The notes beneath the pieces are model-generated. The model did not search any database. It was not told the origin of the DNA and saw nothing but the letters and a program-made list of their open reading frames with translations. Shown here in pieces: positions 1 through 10,949 of a stretch of 64,000 bases of DNA. The DNA comes from Erigeron canadensis. Lineage: Eukaryota; Streptophyta; Magnoliopsida; Asterales; Asteraceae. The stretch covers positions 41,891,633 to 41,955,632 of the forward strand of contig NC_057768.1 of the NCBI RefSeq assembly GCF_010389155.1. The letters are read 5' to 3'. Each line of letters begins with the position of its first letter. Position 1 is the stretch's first letter. The translations under genes were made by a program, and so were the position numbers.

Positions 1-1080
1 GGTTTTACTTTACCTCCTGTAATATGAAACAGAAGAGTATTCCATTCTGCCAATTGTGTTGGCAATTTGATTGGTACGACAAACATGTTTTTTTTTAACT
101 CTCTCGGTTTTTTCCCCCTATTGAATCTATAATTTACTCTGAATTCATCATTGAATGCGCAAGAAAATGCAGGGCTTTTGAAGCTAATTGCTAAAAAACG
201 TAAGTCTTTTCCCTATATGTGCTATATGTCTATTGACATTACAGACATGTCTTTAGTTCTTTACCCTAGCACTCTCTGTGGTGATCCATCAATCAGTCAA
301 AAGGTTGCGGTTTGATTTCACTTGAGATATAGGTAAAATAGGTGCATGATATTTTGCCATTCAAAGATAACATCGAATTTAATCTAATAATTGTGTTTTA
401 TGGATTGAAATCCATCTCCACCGCCGCCATTCATAACAACCGCCGTCCATCTTCTGCAGATTTAAAGAAATCAAATCACCACCGCCATCCATCACCACCG
501 CCACTATTGACACCATCGACGCCGTCCAACACCACCGCTGCCTTAAAAAGTTCAGATCTTTTGTAGATTTTCCATATTTGCAAATCGGTTCGTTCCTCCT
601 TCATTATTATTTTTCATATTTGTAAAAACAATAAGAACTAATGTTTTAATCTGCTCTGTGAAATGTTATTATGTGAAATATGGTAAGGTTCAAATGGCCC
701 TCTTTCTGTTTTTAACTTTGATTGTTAATCGGTTTTTTAATAACACTGCTAAATCTTATGTATATGAACAACCAAAGATTTTCTTAACTTTCGAATAAGC
801 TATTCTTCCCCTTTTGTGTTTTTGCAAGGTTCCACAGCTTCAGCCGTTATGAACAATACCATGGTATGATGTTTACATTGCCTCTTAAATTACCCTATGG
901 GTGCTCATTTTACTCATTGCATTTTTTGTTTTCTTTCGTGAGAAGTTGTATGTTTCTCATTTTTTGCAAGTGGATTATTCACACTTTCATTATGGTTTTT
1001 CAGGTAAATCTGAATTTTTTTTTTTTTTTTTGAAATTTGTTAACTTTATATTTTAGTGGTGTTTAATTGTAATTATCTAA
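1..1080. other. Spacer without a supported gene
   Basis: AT-rich sequence with no credible exon. Between about 418 and 545 there is a run rich in CCG, CCA and CAC triplets that opens a short frame by composition only; similar CCG-rich stretches occur inside Helitron-like elements elsewhere in this window. It may be the interior of an element whose 3' end lies at 3136, but no 5' end could be fixed. Confidence 0.5.
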
Positions 1081-1081
1081 G

Positions 1082-1285
1082 TGTGGAAGCGGTATTAGTG
1101 AAATTAGAATAATGTATAAATACCCCTTCCCACCTCCTTTGTATCTTCTTCCTTCCCCCATTTTCTATACATATGCATATTGATATATATCTATTTAATC
1201 TACCTTTTATCCTTTAATTCCTACACAAATCATGATACAAAACATGTAAAGAACAGAAATTTAACTATTACATTTGGTACCAGAG
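1082..1285 (+). repeat. Short LTR-like segment followed by a tRNA primer-binding motif
   Basis: A segment of about 190 bp beginning TGTGGAAGC carries a TATA-like motif (TATAAATA, about 1114) and ends in ATTACA. It is followed at about 1272 by TTGGTACCAGAGC, very close to the initiator-Met tRNA primer-binding site TGGTATCAGAGC used by plant Copia and TRIM elements. No second LTR copy was recognised downstream, so this is best read as a 5' LTR plus primer site of a decayed element. The exact left boundary is uncertain. Confidence 0.45.
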
Positions 1286-1349
1286 CCCATGGCCCAAAAT
1301 CCGGACCGTTTTTCCTTAATTTTTGCGATTTTTAGTTTTTGTATGTTGT

Positions 1350-1540
1350 AATACCGGTATTCCTACTGGGTTTCACCTTTTTTCTTTGAATTTCAGTTGT
1401 AATACCAGTTTTCCTACCGGTTTTCTTACCGAGTTTCACCTTTGCCATACAAATACCGGCTTTCCTTTCACCAATCAAATACCGACTTTCCTTTCACCAA
1501 TCAAATACCGACTTTCCTTTTTCACCATACAAATACCAAA
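1350..1540 (+). repeat. Short tandem repeats containing AATACCG
   Basis: Degenerate copies of a unit with the core AATACCG(A/G)(C/T)TTTCCT and a CACCAAT(C)A spacer repeat about every 26 bp, clearest between 1448 and 1540. A looser CCGGTTTTCCTACCGG version precedes them. The short open frame here is a composition effect. Confidence 0.6.
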
Positions 1541-1942
1541 TGTTCTTCAGACAGATATATTGATGGCAACTAGCTTGATCCGTGTGTTTTTAGGATAGAT
1601 ATATGGTTTGATTATGTTTGTTGCCATTGGTTTAATCAGTCAGATTTTGTTACACAACGTATACAGGTGGTATATGGTTTGTCAAGATGATTTGGGGAAG
1701 CTTGGTTAAATAATGTTGGTGCAGTCTATACAAGTAACCGGGTGGGGTAGGGGTACAATAAAACGATGATATGGATGGTGAGGTATTTGATTATATATGT
1801 TACATGTTGAAAGTTTAGTAATGATTTTTTGTATAGCTATTAAAGAGTATTCATGGGATAAAGTCAGTTGAAAGAATTAAAATTACAATACTCGCACTTC
1901 ATCGCTCTCTTTGCTCATTTTTCTACTTGGATTTTTTTACAG

Positions 1943-2074
1943 GTTGTGAACGAAACCTACAGATTCGAGTGCCACATTGTTAATCCTCATATGAGACAAC
2001 CAGGCAGCGGCAAAGCAGAAACAACGGCTAAACTAGGAGCCCACGACTTGGATTTTGTATTATCCGAAACATAG
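1943..2074 (+). other. Exon-like segment of unknown origin, possibly a captured gene fragment
   Basis: A pyrimidine-rich tract ending in TTTTTTTACAG precedes an open segment starting with GTTGTGAACG and closing with TAG at 2074. The peptide (about 43 residues) has ordinary amino-acid composition, unlike the surrounding simple sequence, and includes the stretch NPHMRQPGSGKAETTAKLG. I do not recognise the family. It lies upstream of a Helitron 3' end, and Helitrons often carry host exons, so a captured fragment is possible. It could also be chance. Confidence 0.25.
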
Positions 2075-3104
2075 AAGAGGTAAAGTTTTATCCACGTGAC
2101 GTATAGTTGTATAAAGTTCTCAACAAGGTCATCTAAGCATTCTTGATATTTTGTTTCTTATTTAGGGAGGAGGGTTGCTGGCGGGTCAAAATATAGGTAA
2201 TGTTAGAATCTGTAAGTGTGATGTTTTATCTTATAACATTTATTTTATAATCTCATGGTGGTTTATAGAGAATTGGTAAAGTATACATCTGTATAAAATT
2301 ATTGCTACACAACCCACCAATGATGTGATGATCAATACACTTTCATGGAGTATAATTTAAGCTCACAATTTAGCATTCACATTATAAAATCAAATTCGGG
2401 CTATTGGGCTTTCATGATTGTTGTTCGGCGGCTCGGCGCACTTTTTTAGCCGATAGTTTGCTCATGTTCAGACTGCTGGCAGCACAAGTCACTTCTCTGC
2501 TACTAGGTCAAGAAGTATTTGCTTTGTTTAGTTTCATGGTTTGCTTTGCTATTGTTGTTGGTCACCGAGTAGTTGGAGTAATGTTATAAGGATATGATAT
2601 TAACAGGTATATGGTGTTGGTCATCACACATAGTATAGTTGTAATATTTGGTTAATTGTAGTGTTGTATTTTCATGTATTGTAAGGTGTAAGATCAAGAT
2701 CATGTTGTTTCGGTAGGTCGGATGGTTGATCCTTTATTTTTTTTTAATAGCAAAAGGTTGATCCTTTATTTACCTCTCTTATTGTGGATTAGCATATTGT
2801 TATTGTAATGTACTTTGGGTAATTACTGTGACATTCCTTATCTCTAAAAAAAAATACAATAACATAATAACATGCCTGCACTTTTCCATAGTCAAGCTAC
2901 ACTTTCCAAATCTATTTGCATTTGTTATTGGTAAGTACTTCTAAGTTTCTAACTATATTCATTTGTTATTGGTAAATTCTATTTGCATTTCTATTTGCTA
3001 TGATCGAGTTTCTTCCAATATGGTTATTTTGATCTATTAATTTATAGTTTCTGATGCGATTTAATTTCACCATTTTTACGTATCTGTATGTTGTGATCAT
3101 CCTT
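2075..3104. other. Spacer, probably interior of a Helitron
   Basis: AT-rich sequence with short open frames that look like chance. Nothing recognisable except that it runs into the Helitron 3' terminus at 3136. Confidence 0.4.
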
Positions 3105-3135
3105 TAAGCCGCCGCAACACGCGGGCACCAAGCTA

Positions 3136-3136
<1 letters not shown>
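3105..3136 (+). mobile_element. Helitron 3' terminus
   Basis: The segment has a GC-rich hairpin (CCGC CGCAACAC GCGGG) followed after a few bases by CTAG at 3133-3136 and then T. This is the Helitron 3' signature: a subterminal hairpin, then CTRR, with insertion between A and T. The 5' TC end was not located, so the element may cover much of the first 3 kb. Confidence 0.65.

Positions 3137-3171
<35 letters not shown>
3137..3171. repeat. (TA)n microsatellite
   Basis: About 17 uninterrupted TA units directly abut the Helitron 3' end, consistent with the element having inserted at an AT-rich target. Confidence 0.95.
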
Positions 3172-3173
<2 letters not shown>

Positions 3174-4521
3174 TTAATGGAAAAGGTTCATTATCGACAA
3201 TCCAAACCGACTCACAATCGGCTACCTACCTATATAATGTAAGACATACCTGAACAGTGTAGCTATAAGGGTGTCCGGACTTGAATTCAAGATTATGTGT
3301 GTATCTATATGGACGGTGGCAAAGATGCCTCACCCGTATTCAATTGTCCATATATCATATAGCAAAAGGTAGAGGCGCCAGTAACCGACGTGACAAATAA
3401 ACGGGTTGAGGTTATATATTCTCGACCCGTCAACCTGTCAATTATCATCCTGAATTTTTCAGGTCGGGTTTAGGTTATTTGGGTTTACATATTAACCCAC
3501 TAGCCCAAAAATATTTTAAATTTATGTAAAACGAGATATGCTATTCGAGTGTTGCCCCGGGAGACATTATATTTATTGTGTTCCATATTATGTAAAAATT
3601 ATTACATGCTTTTAGAAACATTATATAGCTCAAAACCTGAGTTGATATTGATTTTTTAATGAGTAAGCAATTATAAATTAAAAAAAAATCGACAGTATAA
3701 TTTTATAACAGATTAATATATTATATAAATTCTAAAAGATAATAAGTATGAACGTAGAATATTTAAAACAAAAAAACAAATTAATAATACAAACATAATT
3801 AAAGCTAATTTCCCAGATCATTGAAAATAAAAAGTGAAACAAAAATAATCTATAATAATAAAACATCAACCGAAATAATATTGAAACTAATAAGTATTGC
3901 AAACAAATTTTTCGGAGATGGTTAGGTGTATATATTCAAAACATACACCCTACTATTATGTGTATGTATACTATGTAATAGTTCACTTGTAATAAGATGA
4001 GATAAAATTAAAAATGTTACAAACTTAAAAAATAATAATATGCAATTAAAATAAGTGATCTTTTGTAAACAAAATGAAAGCAATTTAAAATATCAAAACA
4101 TAATTTGTCAAGCCCAAAACATAAGAAAATCAAGTGGCCCATTAAGAAAATGAAAACGGGCCAAATAAATAAAATGACCCGTTATATTCTTTGCACGCAT
4201 TTCCGTACCTTTGTTTTAAATATATATATTAATAACTTACCAACCCACCCATTTAACATGATAATATCTTGACCCGTTAACCAATTAAATAACCTAAAAA
4301 CCCATTAACCCAGGACCTCATTTGACCAAGTTTTAGCCTGTGTATCTCTTCTCCTCATCTTGTAATAAAAAACTAGGCTTGGATTAATTGGTTGACACAT
4401 TTACCTCTAAACATAAAAGTTAGGGGTTTCATCTTTACTTTTTCAAGGACTAGAGATCATTATTTACCTTACATAGAAACAAGAAGCATCTCAATGGGAG
4501 TTATCTTACTTTATCATCATA
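3172..4521. other. AT-rich spacer with hAT-like ACCCG/GGGTT motifs
   Basis: No gene. Around 3400-3510 and 4137-4320 there are clusters of GGGTT/AACCC and GACCCG words in roughly inverted arrangement, as in the subterminal regions of non-autonomous hAT elements. I could not fix ends or a target duplication. Confidence 0.35.
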
Positions 4522-4800
4522 CCAGAAAGTTACCCGTGTAATGCGACAGAAATGATAAGTAGTGGGATTGGCAAAGAAGGGTGGTGGCGGTGGTGGAGAC
4601 AACGGGGTAATAATGTAGTTATTAATGTAAAATTAATTGATTTAATGAGGGTAATATAAAAGTGATTAATTTCATTAAGAGGATTATAAATATATTAAAT
4701 GGAAATATTTAAATTAATAAATTTGAAAAAATATAATTTAAATATTTTAAAGACAGAAAGTTAAAAAAATGAGATACGATTATTTGTTGCTTTATAAGGA
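4522..4800 (-). mobile_element. Small non-autonomous Helitron
   Basis: On the minus strand the element starts after A with TCCTTATAAAGCAAC (right end at 4800) and ends with the motif GTCGCATTACACGGGTAA, then CTGG followed by T (left end at 4522). CTGG fits the CTRR rule. The interior has the CCACCACCGCC-rich patch seen in other Helitrons of this window. There is no coding capacity. Its 5' end lies only 4 bp from the 3' end of the next Helitron. Confidence 0.55.
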
Positions 4801-4804
4801 TTTA

Positions 4805-5204
4805 CTAGTCTTAAGCCTCGTCTAATGGACAGGTAGTTTCAAAATATATATAAATTACGGCGACGGTGGCAGCAAAGGGCGGTGGTGGTATGTGGTTATT
4901 AATATAAAAGTAATTGATGTAAATGTTAATATAGTTATTATATGGTTAACGGATATATCTTGTGTATATAATTTTACTAAGAGTTGTTTAGAGGTATTAG
5001 GTAGAAATATTTAAAGTAATGAATAAAGTAAAGATAGTTTGGATAAATATGGCTGAAAATATTTTAAGGATATTTTAGGTAGATTTAATCTGTGAGTTAA
5101 AAATGTGTTAAAACTTAAGGGTATTTTAGGTATTTCAAAGGTAGAATGTTAAAAAGAGGAGAAAGAAAGTTTGTTTTATAATAAAATATATATATAGATA
5201 TAGA
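4805..5204 (-). mobile_element. Small non-autonomous Helitron, head-to-tail with its neighbour
   Basis: Read on the minus strand, the 5' end is TCTATATC...TTTATTATAAAAC, with the start ambiguous by a few bases because TCTATA words repeat. The 3' end is an imperfect hairpin (CCTGTCC...GACGAGG) followed by CTAG and T. The left boundary at 4805 is well supported. The interior again has a CCACCGTCGCCG-like patch and no open frame. Confidence 0.6.
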
Positions 5205-5702
5205 TGTAGATTGGAGCTTAATAAAAAAAAACAAGTGATCATAGAATTTTTTTTTTCAACGCAATTTAAAATTTGGTATCTTTTAATAATTGTTATGTTT
5301 TAGTATTTTATGTATTGGGTTCAATTTTGTCTAATCTCAAATTGAGACTCGACAAATTATTAACTTTATCAATTTTATTAATTATGGAGTATTAACATAT
5401 AGAAGTCCTGCCGTATATCCATCTATAACTGATGATTTTCTATTAGGGATTAAAGAATATATAACTTTCGTTGTATTTCATGTAATGCACAAAACTCCAA
5501 TGTATTTGAAAGGGTATTAAATAGAGTTTTTAAAAATATTCAAATAGTTACTTTAAATGCTTTATAATATAGTTTAAATATAGATTACAAATAAGAAGAT
5601 AGTATATTATTTGAGAATTTTATAATTAGTTTTACAAAAGAAAAAACTACTAACTACGTATTATGAAAACTTAATATTTATTTTCATGGGAAAATAATCT
5701 AG
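5205..5702. other. AT-rich spacer
   Basis: No gene, RNA or bounded repeat recognised. Confidence 0.5.
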
Positions 5703-5721
5703 TGTCTAATAATCTAGTGTA

Positions 5722-5959
5722 AAGTAAGTTACGGCTCAGTGTCGTCTTCTGCGGGTTTTTGAGCCCCAATACCTCGACGGTGTATGGGGGAGGTTAAGAT
5801 GTAGGCAGACCTTACCTCTACCTAAGTAAAGAGGCTGCTTCCAGTTTCTACCTAAATGGTAGAAAAGGCCCTCTAAGCTTTGCATGGGATGAGGATCGAA
5901 CCCATGACCTCTGTCTCTAGAGGCAATGGTGTTTACCACTGATCCAACCATGCTGTTTT
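5722..5959 (-). mobile_element. tRNA-derived SINE (Au-like) with 19-bp target duplication
   Basis: On the minus strand the element begins near the right end with a pol III box A (TGGATCAGTGGTAAAC), followed by a box B (GGGTTCGATCCTCATC). A later body motif, GGTAAGGTCTGCCTACATC, is close to the Au SINE family. It is flanked by a direct repeat, TGTCTAATAATCTAGTGTA, at 5703-5721 and 5960-5978, the hallmark of LINE-mediated insertion. A short open frame on this strand is spurious. Confidence 0.85.
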
Positions 5960-6346
5960 TGTCTAATAATCTAGTGTATAATCTATAAACCCTTATAAAG
6001 GGTATTGGGTTTAAAAAATTAAGCAACATTTTCCATTCCCATAATACCCTCTTTTTTCTTTTATATTTTACCCCTCCTTAACTATCTACCGAAAATACCC
6101 TTATCACAAATAAACCCACAAAACACACAAGCCGGATCTAAACACACAAACCCACACAAAAAAAAAAGAGTCGGCCGATCTTCTTCCCCAACCCCTATCG
6201 CGCCCCCTCTCTCTCGCTAGATTCACGCCGGATTCATCATCATCATCACCGATGCCGGATTCTTTCCGCCGCAACAAAAGGTTGATTCTGTTTTTTTCTT
6301 AGTCGACCATCACCGGATTCAAAAGGGTTTTTTATTTAATGTTTTG

Positions 6347-6347
<1 letters not shown>

Positions 6348-6402
<55 letters not shown>
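6348..6402. repeat. (ATT)n microsatellite
   Basis: About 18 consecutive ATT units inside the Helitron-like element. Confidence 0.95.
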
Positions 6403-6403
<1 letters not shown>

Positions 6404-7726
6404 TTGCAGATTTGTGATAGAGTTTGGGTTGATTTTTTTTTTTTTGCAGATTTTTGATAGAGTTTGGTTTTTTATTTAATGGATTGATTGTCAATTCGCC
6501 ACCAACCACCGTCGCCGGATTCATCACCATCAACAAAGCTTTAGTAATTTATGATCAAATTTGCATTCTGGAAGTTGAGGTGAAAAAAATTGTTATTTAG
6601 CATAGCTATTGTTTAAGTTATAGGTAGCCAAGGTAAAAAAGTTGTATTTTAACATGTTTTATATTGAACGCGGTTCTCAGGCTGCTGAGTTTTGGCATTC
6701 ACAAAATACAATGGGTTTCACGTTTTGTGTTCGTAAACCAAAGTTGCATTGGACATAACTTCAGTTGTTATTAAAAAAACGAGATTTGATGTTCGAATAT
6801 CTTCTATATGTGACATACTCATTAGCATCAAATAATTCAGTATTACTTTTACGAAAGCCTTAAAAATGACATACTTTCTTTTTAATTATATTTTTCTTGA
6901 TTTAATGTCTATTATCAGTCAACTATAAAAAAAAATAGGATTTATTTTGCTTAAAATGTAACTTATATGCCCTTTAGCTATTGAGTTATGTTTGATTGCA
7001 GATGCGGTTTGGCTTCCGATTGTGGTGGTATGTAAACGAAGAGGCCTCTCATGGAAGGGTAACCCTATTCAACTACTGCTCTCTTTTTTTCTTCTGTATA
7101 TCTTGAAAATTCATATGCAGGTACATCAATATGTTTTCCAACAACTGGTTGATAAATAGGAATTACATAACTCATGGAGGTTATTAGATTTTCCATTCAA
7201 GTTGCAATTTTGCTTCAAAATTCTTGATATTTTTTTTATAAGACACCGCTATTATTCCTTTAAATTGCAATTCTTGTATAGCTTCTTTTTTTTTTCTTCG
7301 TTGGGGTGAATTGAAGTTTGTTAAAACAAGTTGTCAATCACCTAAGGTATTTCATATCATATATGCTTATGCAATCAGCTACATGTGTTGATATGTTGTG
7401 AAGGTCAGACGAATCACTGCTACATAAGTTATTTACTTTTAGTGATGGACTCAAGTCATATATAAAAGAATTTAAAGGTCTCAAGTTTAATGTACCACAA
7501 GCTCCGACAGTATAGCCATTGAATCTTCATTAAAGTTAGTTTTAGTTGAGACATCGTAGATATTACTATGAATCATTGTCTATATCTTAGGCCTAAGCTA
7601 TCGTTTTTTTTGTTGAACGGAATTTGTAGGAGTAATAGAGGGTAAAATAGGTAGACGGAAAGGATGAACCATTTGAGTGATGAATACTTTAAATCAATGG
7701 TGGTTTTGTTTCAGGAATGACAAATA

Positions 7727-7780
7727 CTATATATATATATATATATCTATCTATCTATCTATATATATATATATATATTA
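7727..7780. repeat. Compound (TA)n-(CTAT)n-(TA)n microsatellite
   Basis: A TA run, four to five CTAT units, then a second TA run. Confidence 0.95.
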
Positions 7781-8860
7781 AAGTTATTGCTCTCTGTCGT
7801 CTCTTTTGATTGCCCATTGTTCTTCTCTCTAATTGGTAAGTAACTACATTAGAATTCAACACAAGGACTTGTTAATATCAATGAGATCTATATATCCATT
7901 AACATAGTTTTCTGCAAAAGATAAGGTTTAATATAATCGTCTGTATTATCTAATGTTGCAACTGCTCAAGCAGGATCTCACCTTTCGATAGCATAAAAAA
8001 CTCAAAGAGTAAACTCTTTCTTTTTTCATTTAAGTTTCTTTTTTATTCATAACGAATACTTGAATTTGATGGTTTTGTAGTAATCTTTAGGTAGGACATC
8101 CCAGTGTGAAACATTGAAAGGACTTATATTTTGGTTTTTGTGGCTGCTGGACCAGATCCATTTCATGTTACCACCGACGCAATCAAGTAATTATGTACAA
8201 GGTAATGATCAAACCATGGACATATTGTTTTTTAACTTTTATTATTTCAATATACAGGGTAATGAGCAAGACTATGACTCTGTAGCTGATGCTTATATGC
8301 TCTCAAAATCACGCTCGCAGAAAGTTTAACTTGGGATACATGTGTGAGCATGGCCAAGGATTTTGGATCTCCATTTTGCCAAGCGTTACTTAACTACTAC
8401 TCATTTGCATATCCATCCCATATTTGTAGCAATATATTTAAATGCTAATGCATATATCTCCCAAGTTAAACTTTGTCAAATTGTTGTTAGAATCAGTCAC
8501 ATCGACAAATGGTGGGTATGTTAGTTGTAAATTTCATTTTATAGAAGGTCAATTTCTCAAGAAAGCGTTAGAAAGTATTATTTTTAACTTTTTATTTTTA
8601 ATCTTTGAAACATTGGATTGAAGTGTTGGTTAATGTTGAGGACGATGATCTCGGTTTAACTATTACAATCGATTAAGATTATTAGCCACATTGCATGTGT
8701 ATTTCTACCTTATACAACCTCATATTTTATTCATGAATTCACGCAACAAAGCTACCACATTTATCCACCATTTTTTTCAGAGATACTGCTGCAATGTGCG
8801 GACACCCTCTAGTATATTCTAAATGTAATTTGTACGTATAGGATGACTTTTGGAAACTTA

Positions 8861-9144
8861 TGAGGTACCGACAACTCTGTTGGTTTTTGACTTTTGTCTT
8901 CAATTTGGTTCACCCCAAAAATCCTTGCCAATCCAAAGTCTGAAATTTAGGAGTCATTATCTGAACTAGAAGAACATTGCATGCCTTTTAAGTCCCTTAG
9001 AATAACTTTGAATTTAGAATGTCTGTGCAGATATAGGACTCCTTGTAGTATCCCTTCCATTATTCTGAATCTCTTGTTCCAGTGAAGAATTACACTCTCC
9101 GATGGATCTAAGAACATAGAACGATATTTAGCTGTGTGGAACAA
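8861..9144 (-). pseudogene. Fossil kinase exon of an SD1-type S-domain or cysteine-rich receptor-like kinase
   Basis: The minus strand encodes kinase subdomains VIb-VIII: a segment like ILHWNKRF followed by QGVLYLHRHSKFKVILRDLK, then SDFGLARIFGVNQ and, after a shift, RVVGT. This matches one whole exon of an SD1 S-domain or CRK kinase, equivalent to exon 5 of the gene at 10950-24430. It is broken: the HRD motif reads LRD, a stop follows the catalytic loop, a one-base shift precedes RVVGT, and the splice donor expected after GT(Y) reads ATAAGT. No other exon was found nearby. It is wedged between a Helitron 3' end and a hAT element and lies opposite in strand to the intact gene. Confidence 0.75.
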
Positions 9145-9217
9145 ATGAGCTAAAAGTTGGAATTAAGGGAAAGAAGGAAAATCTACTAAATAGGAATTTG
9201 TCCAGGCTTTCTATTAG

Positions 9218-9839
9218 TAGGGTTGTCAATGGGTTCGGGTTCGGGTGGGCAGGTTCGGGTTGGCGGGTCGGTGGGTTGAAAAACTCCAACCCTAACCCAA
9301 CCCACTAAAAGTTTCAGGTCAGAAATTTCAACCCTTACCCACAACCCGCCAACCCATGACCCAACCCATGTGACCCGAGAAGCAAATATATATAAATATA
9401 AAATGGAATAAATCAACCAATATAAGTCTTTATCATTGATGGTGTAAGCCGAAAACGAAGGGTACAAAAAAGAAAGAAATACGAGGGTATTGTTTATACT
9501 TGGCACAAAGTTAACAAACTTACCGTCTCATCCTACATCACTTATCATCTCCCAGAATTTTGAGTCCTCCTTTTATTTAATATTTGAAGTTACTTTAAGT
9601 TAGAAATATAAAAAATAAGAATAGGACGTATAAATTAGTATAATGTGGAGTATGAACTATTATATATAATTTAATTATTTTAAAGATATTGGGTTGGCTG
9701 ACAACCCAACAACCCAACCCGGACCCAACAAAAAAAAAATCAGGTTGACGGGTTGGTGGGTCGAAAATACTCAACCCTAACCTGATTTTTTTCGGGTTGG
9801 GTTCGGGTTGAGTTTCGGGTTGGGTCGAAGACAACCCTA
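9218..9839. mobile_element. Non-autonomous hAT-like element
   Basis: Terminal inverted repeats TAGGGTTGTC...GACAACCCTA bound about 620 bp, flanked by the direct repeat CTATTAG at 9211-9217 and 9840-9846. That is 7 matching bases; hAT elements make 8-bp duplications, so one base may have changed. Subterminal clusters of GGGTTCGGGTT and AACCCAACCC, typical of this kind of element, fill both ends. Open frames here are spurious. Confidence 0.75.
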
Positions 9840-9916
9840 CTATTAGGCATGTATTCATACATTAAAATACTTGGAATTGGTAAAATAAGAAAAAATACTA
9901 TACTTGATGCTGATAA

Positions 9917-10294
9917 TCTTTATATATAATAAAGAAGAATTGTCTTCTAAAACTATTTTTAGAAAAAGTATTATGTGGCAAATCCATATTTTTCTTCAAA
10001 AAGGTTTGATTTTATTTATGATGTCATATGTCCATATTTAATATTGTAATATTTTTAAAAATAAATAACTAGCTTATTAAATGTTTATATTAAATTCTTA
10101 CTTTTTAATTGTAAATTTCTTTTTTATGTTTTGTTAATGTAATAAATACTCATACATATATATTATGTTAGCTAACTTAATATCTCCAAACCAAGTTATG
10201 ATATATCAATTACAAAAACAACATATATTATTTTAACTTTTTTTATTTTAAAATTTTAGTTAGTGTCCGGGTTAAACCCGGGATTATTAGCTAG
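9917..10294 (+). mobile_element. Small non-autonomous Helitron
   Basis: The element begins A|TCTTTATATATAATAAAG and ends with a near-perfect palindrome (CCGGGTTAAACCCGGG at about 10268), a short AT spacer, and CTAG|T at 10291-10294. All three Helitron terminal features are present, in 378 bp with no coding capacity. It sits about 640 bp upstream of the receptor-kinase start and so forms part of its upstream region. Confidence 0.8.
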
Positions 10295-10949
10295 TTAAGT
10301 TAAAATAAGAACATTAAAGTAGTTAGATTTGTTTTTTCATGCGTAGTGATATTTTAGGCATGCATATACATCTTTAAATTTTAAAACATCCACTTTTGAT
10401 TGGATACAATATTTCAAAGTAAAACAAACATGTTTTGTAGCAATACTTTATTCAATCTTCTATTAAATTTGGGTGACAAGGGTTTAAATCGGGGATCTAT
10501 TTTGCGAGAGAGTTCTCTAGCACGGACCTAGTAAAGACAATGTAGACCTATTTTATACCTAAAAAAAAATAACAAAAAACCCATAACTGGACTAGGAAAG
10601 GTATATGGAAGAAGACCATAAAATGCTAATAGAAATATTCACTAGGTAAGAGATAAATGCAAAGTTAATCACGTTCGAATAAGCTAATCATAAGTCATAA
10701 CAAATGTTGTACATTGTACCAAAAAAACATGTGTACAACTCCTTTTATACAGAGTATTGTTGTCCACATATTCATCGTTGCATCATCCAGTGACAGAACA
10801 TATATTTTCCAAGTCGTCTGCTGACTATTCTATTAAGTTTGTCTATTTTCCATGCTCTTTAATTATTTGTGGAAATCAACAATGTTGAGCATGTGTATAA
10901 GCTAGCTAGAAGCTCATACCAATATTATTACTATATGTATAAAGGCAGC
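10295..10949. other. Upstream region of the chimeric receptor kinase
   Basis: AT-rich with no open exon. The promoter should lie here. No convincing TATA element could be singled out; TTTATAC near 10745 is only a weak candidate. In-frame sequence upstream of the chosen ATG extends to a non-ATG codon at 10869, with another in-frame ATG at 10935. Confidence 0.45.

Larger units (their letters stand above)
5982..8812 (+). mobile_element. Helitron-like element of about 2.8 kb, non-autonomous
   Basis: The 3' end shows a decayed hairpin (CTGCAATGTGCGG), then CTAG at 8809-8812 followed by T. A plausible 5' end is A|TCTATAAACCCTTATAAAG at 5982, followed by T- and C-rich sequence and CCG/CAC-rich patches (6180-6540) like those in the smaller Helitrons here. 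No Rep/helicase frame is present. The 3' end is more certain than the 5' end. It contains microsatellites at 6348-6402 and 7727-7780. Confidence 0.5.

Noticed and set aside
10869..10949. Longer N-terminus for the receptor kinase starting at 10869
   Set aside because: The first codon there is GTG, not ATG, and the added residues would push the signal peptide inward; the ATG at 10950 begins directly at the signal peptide.
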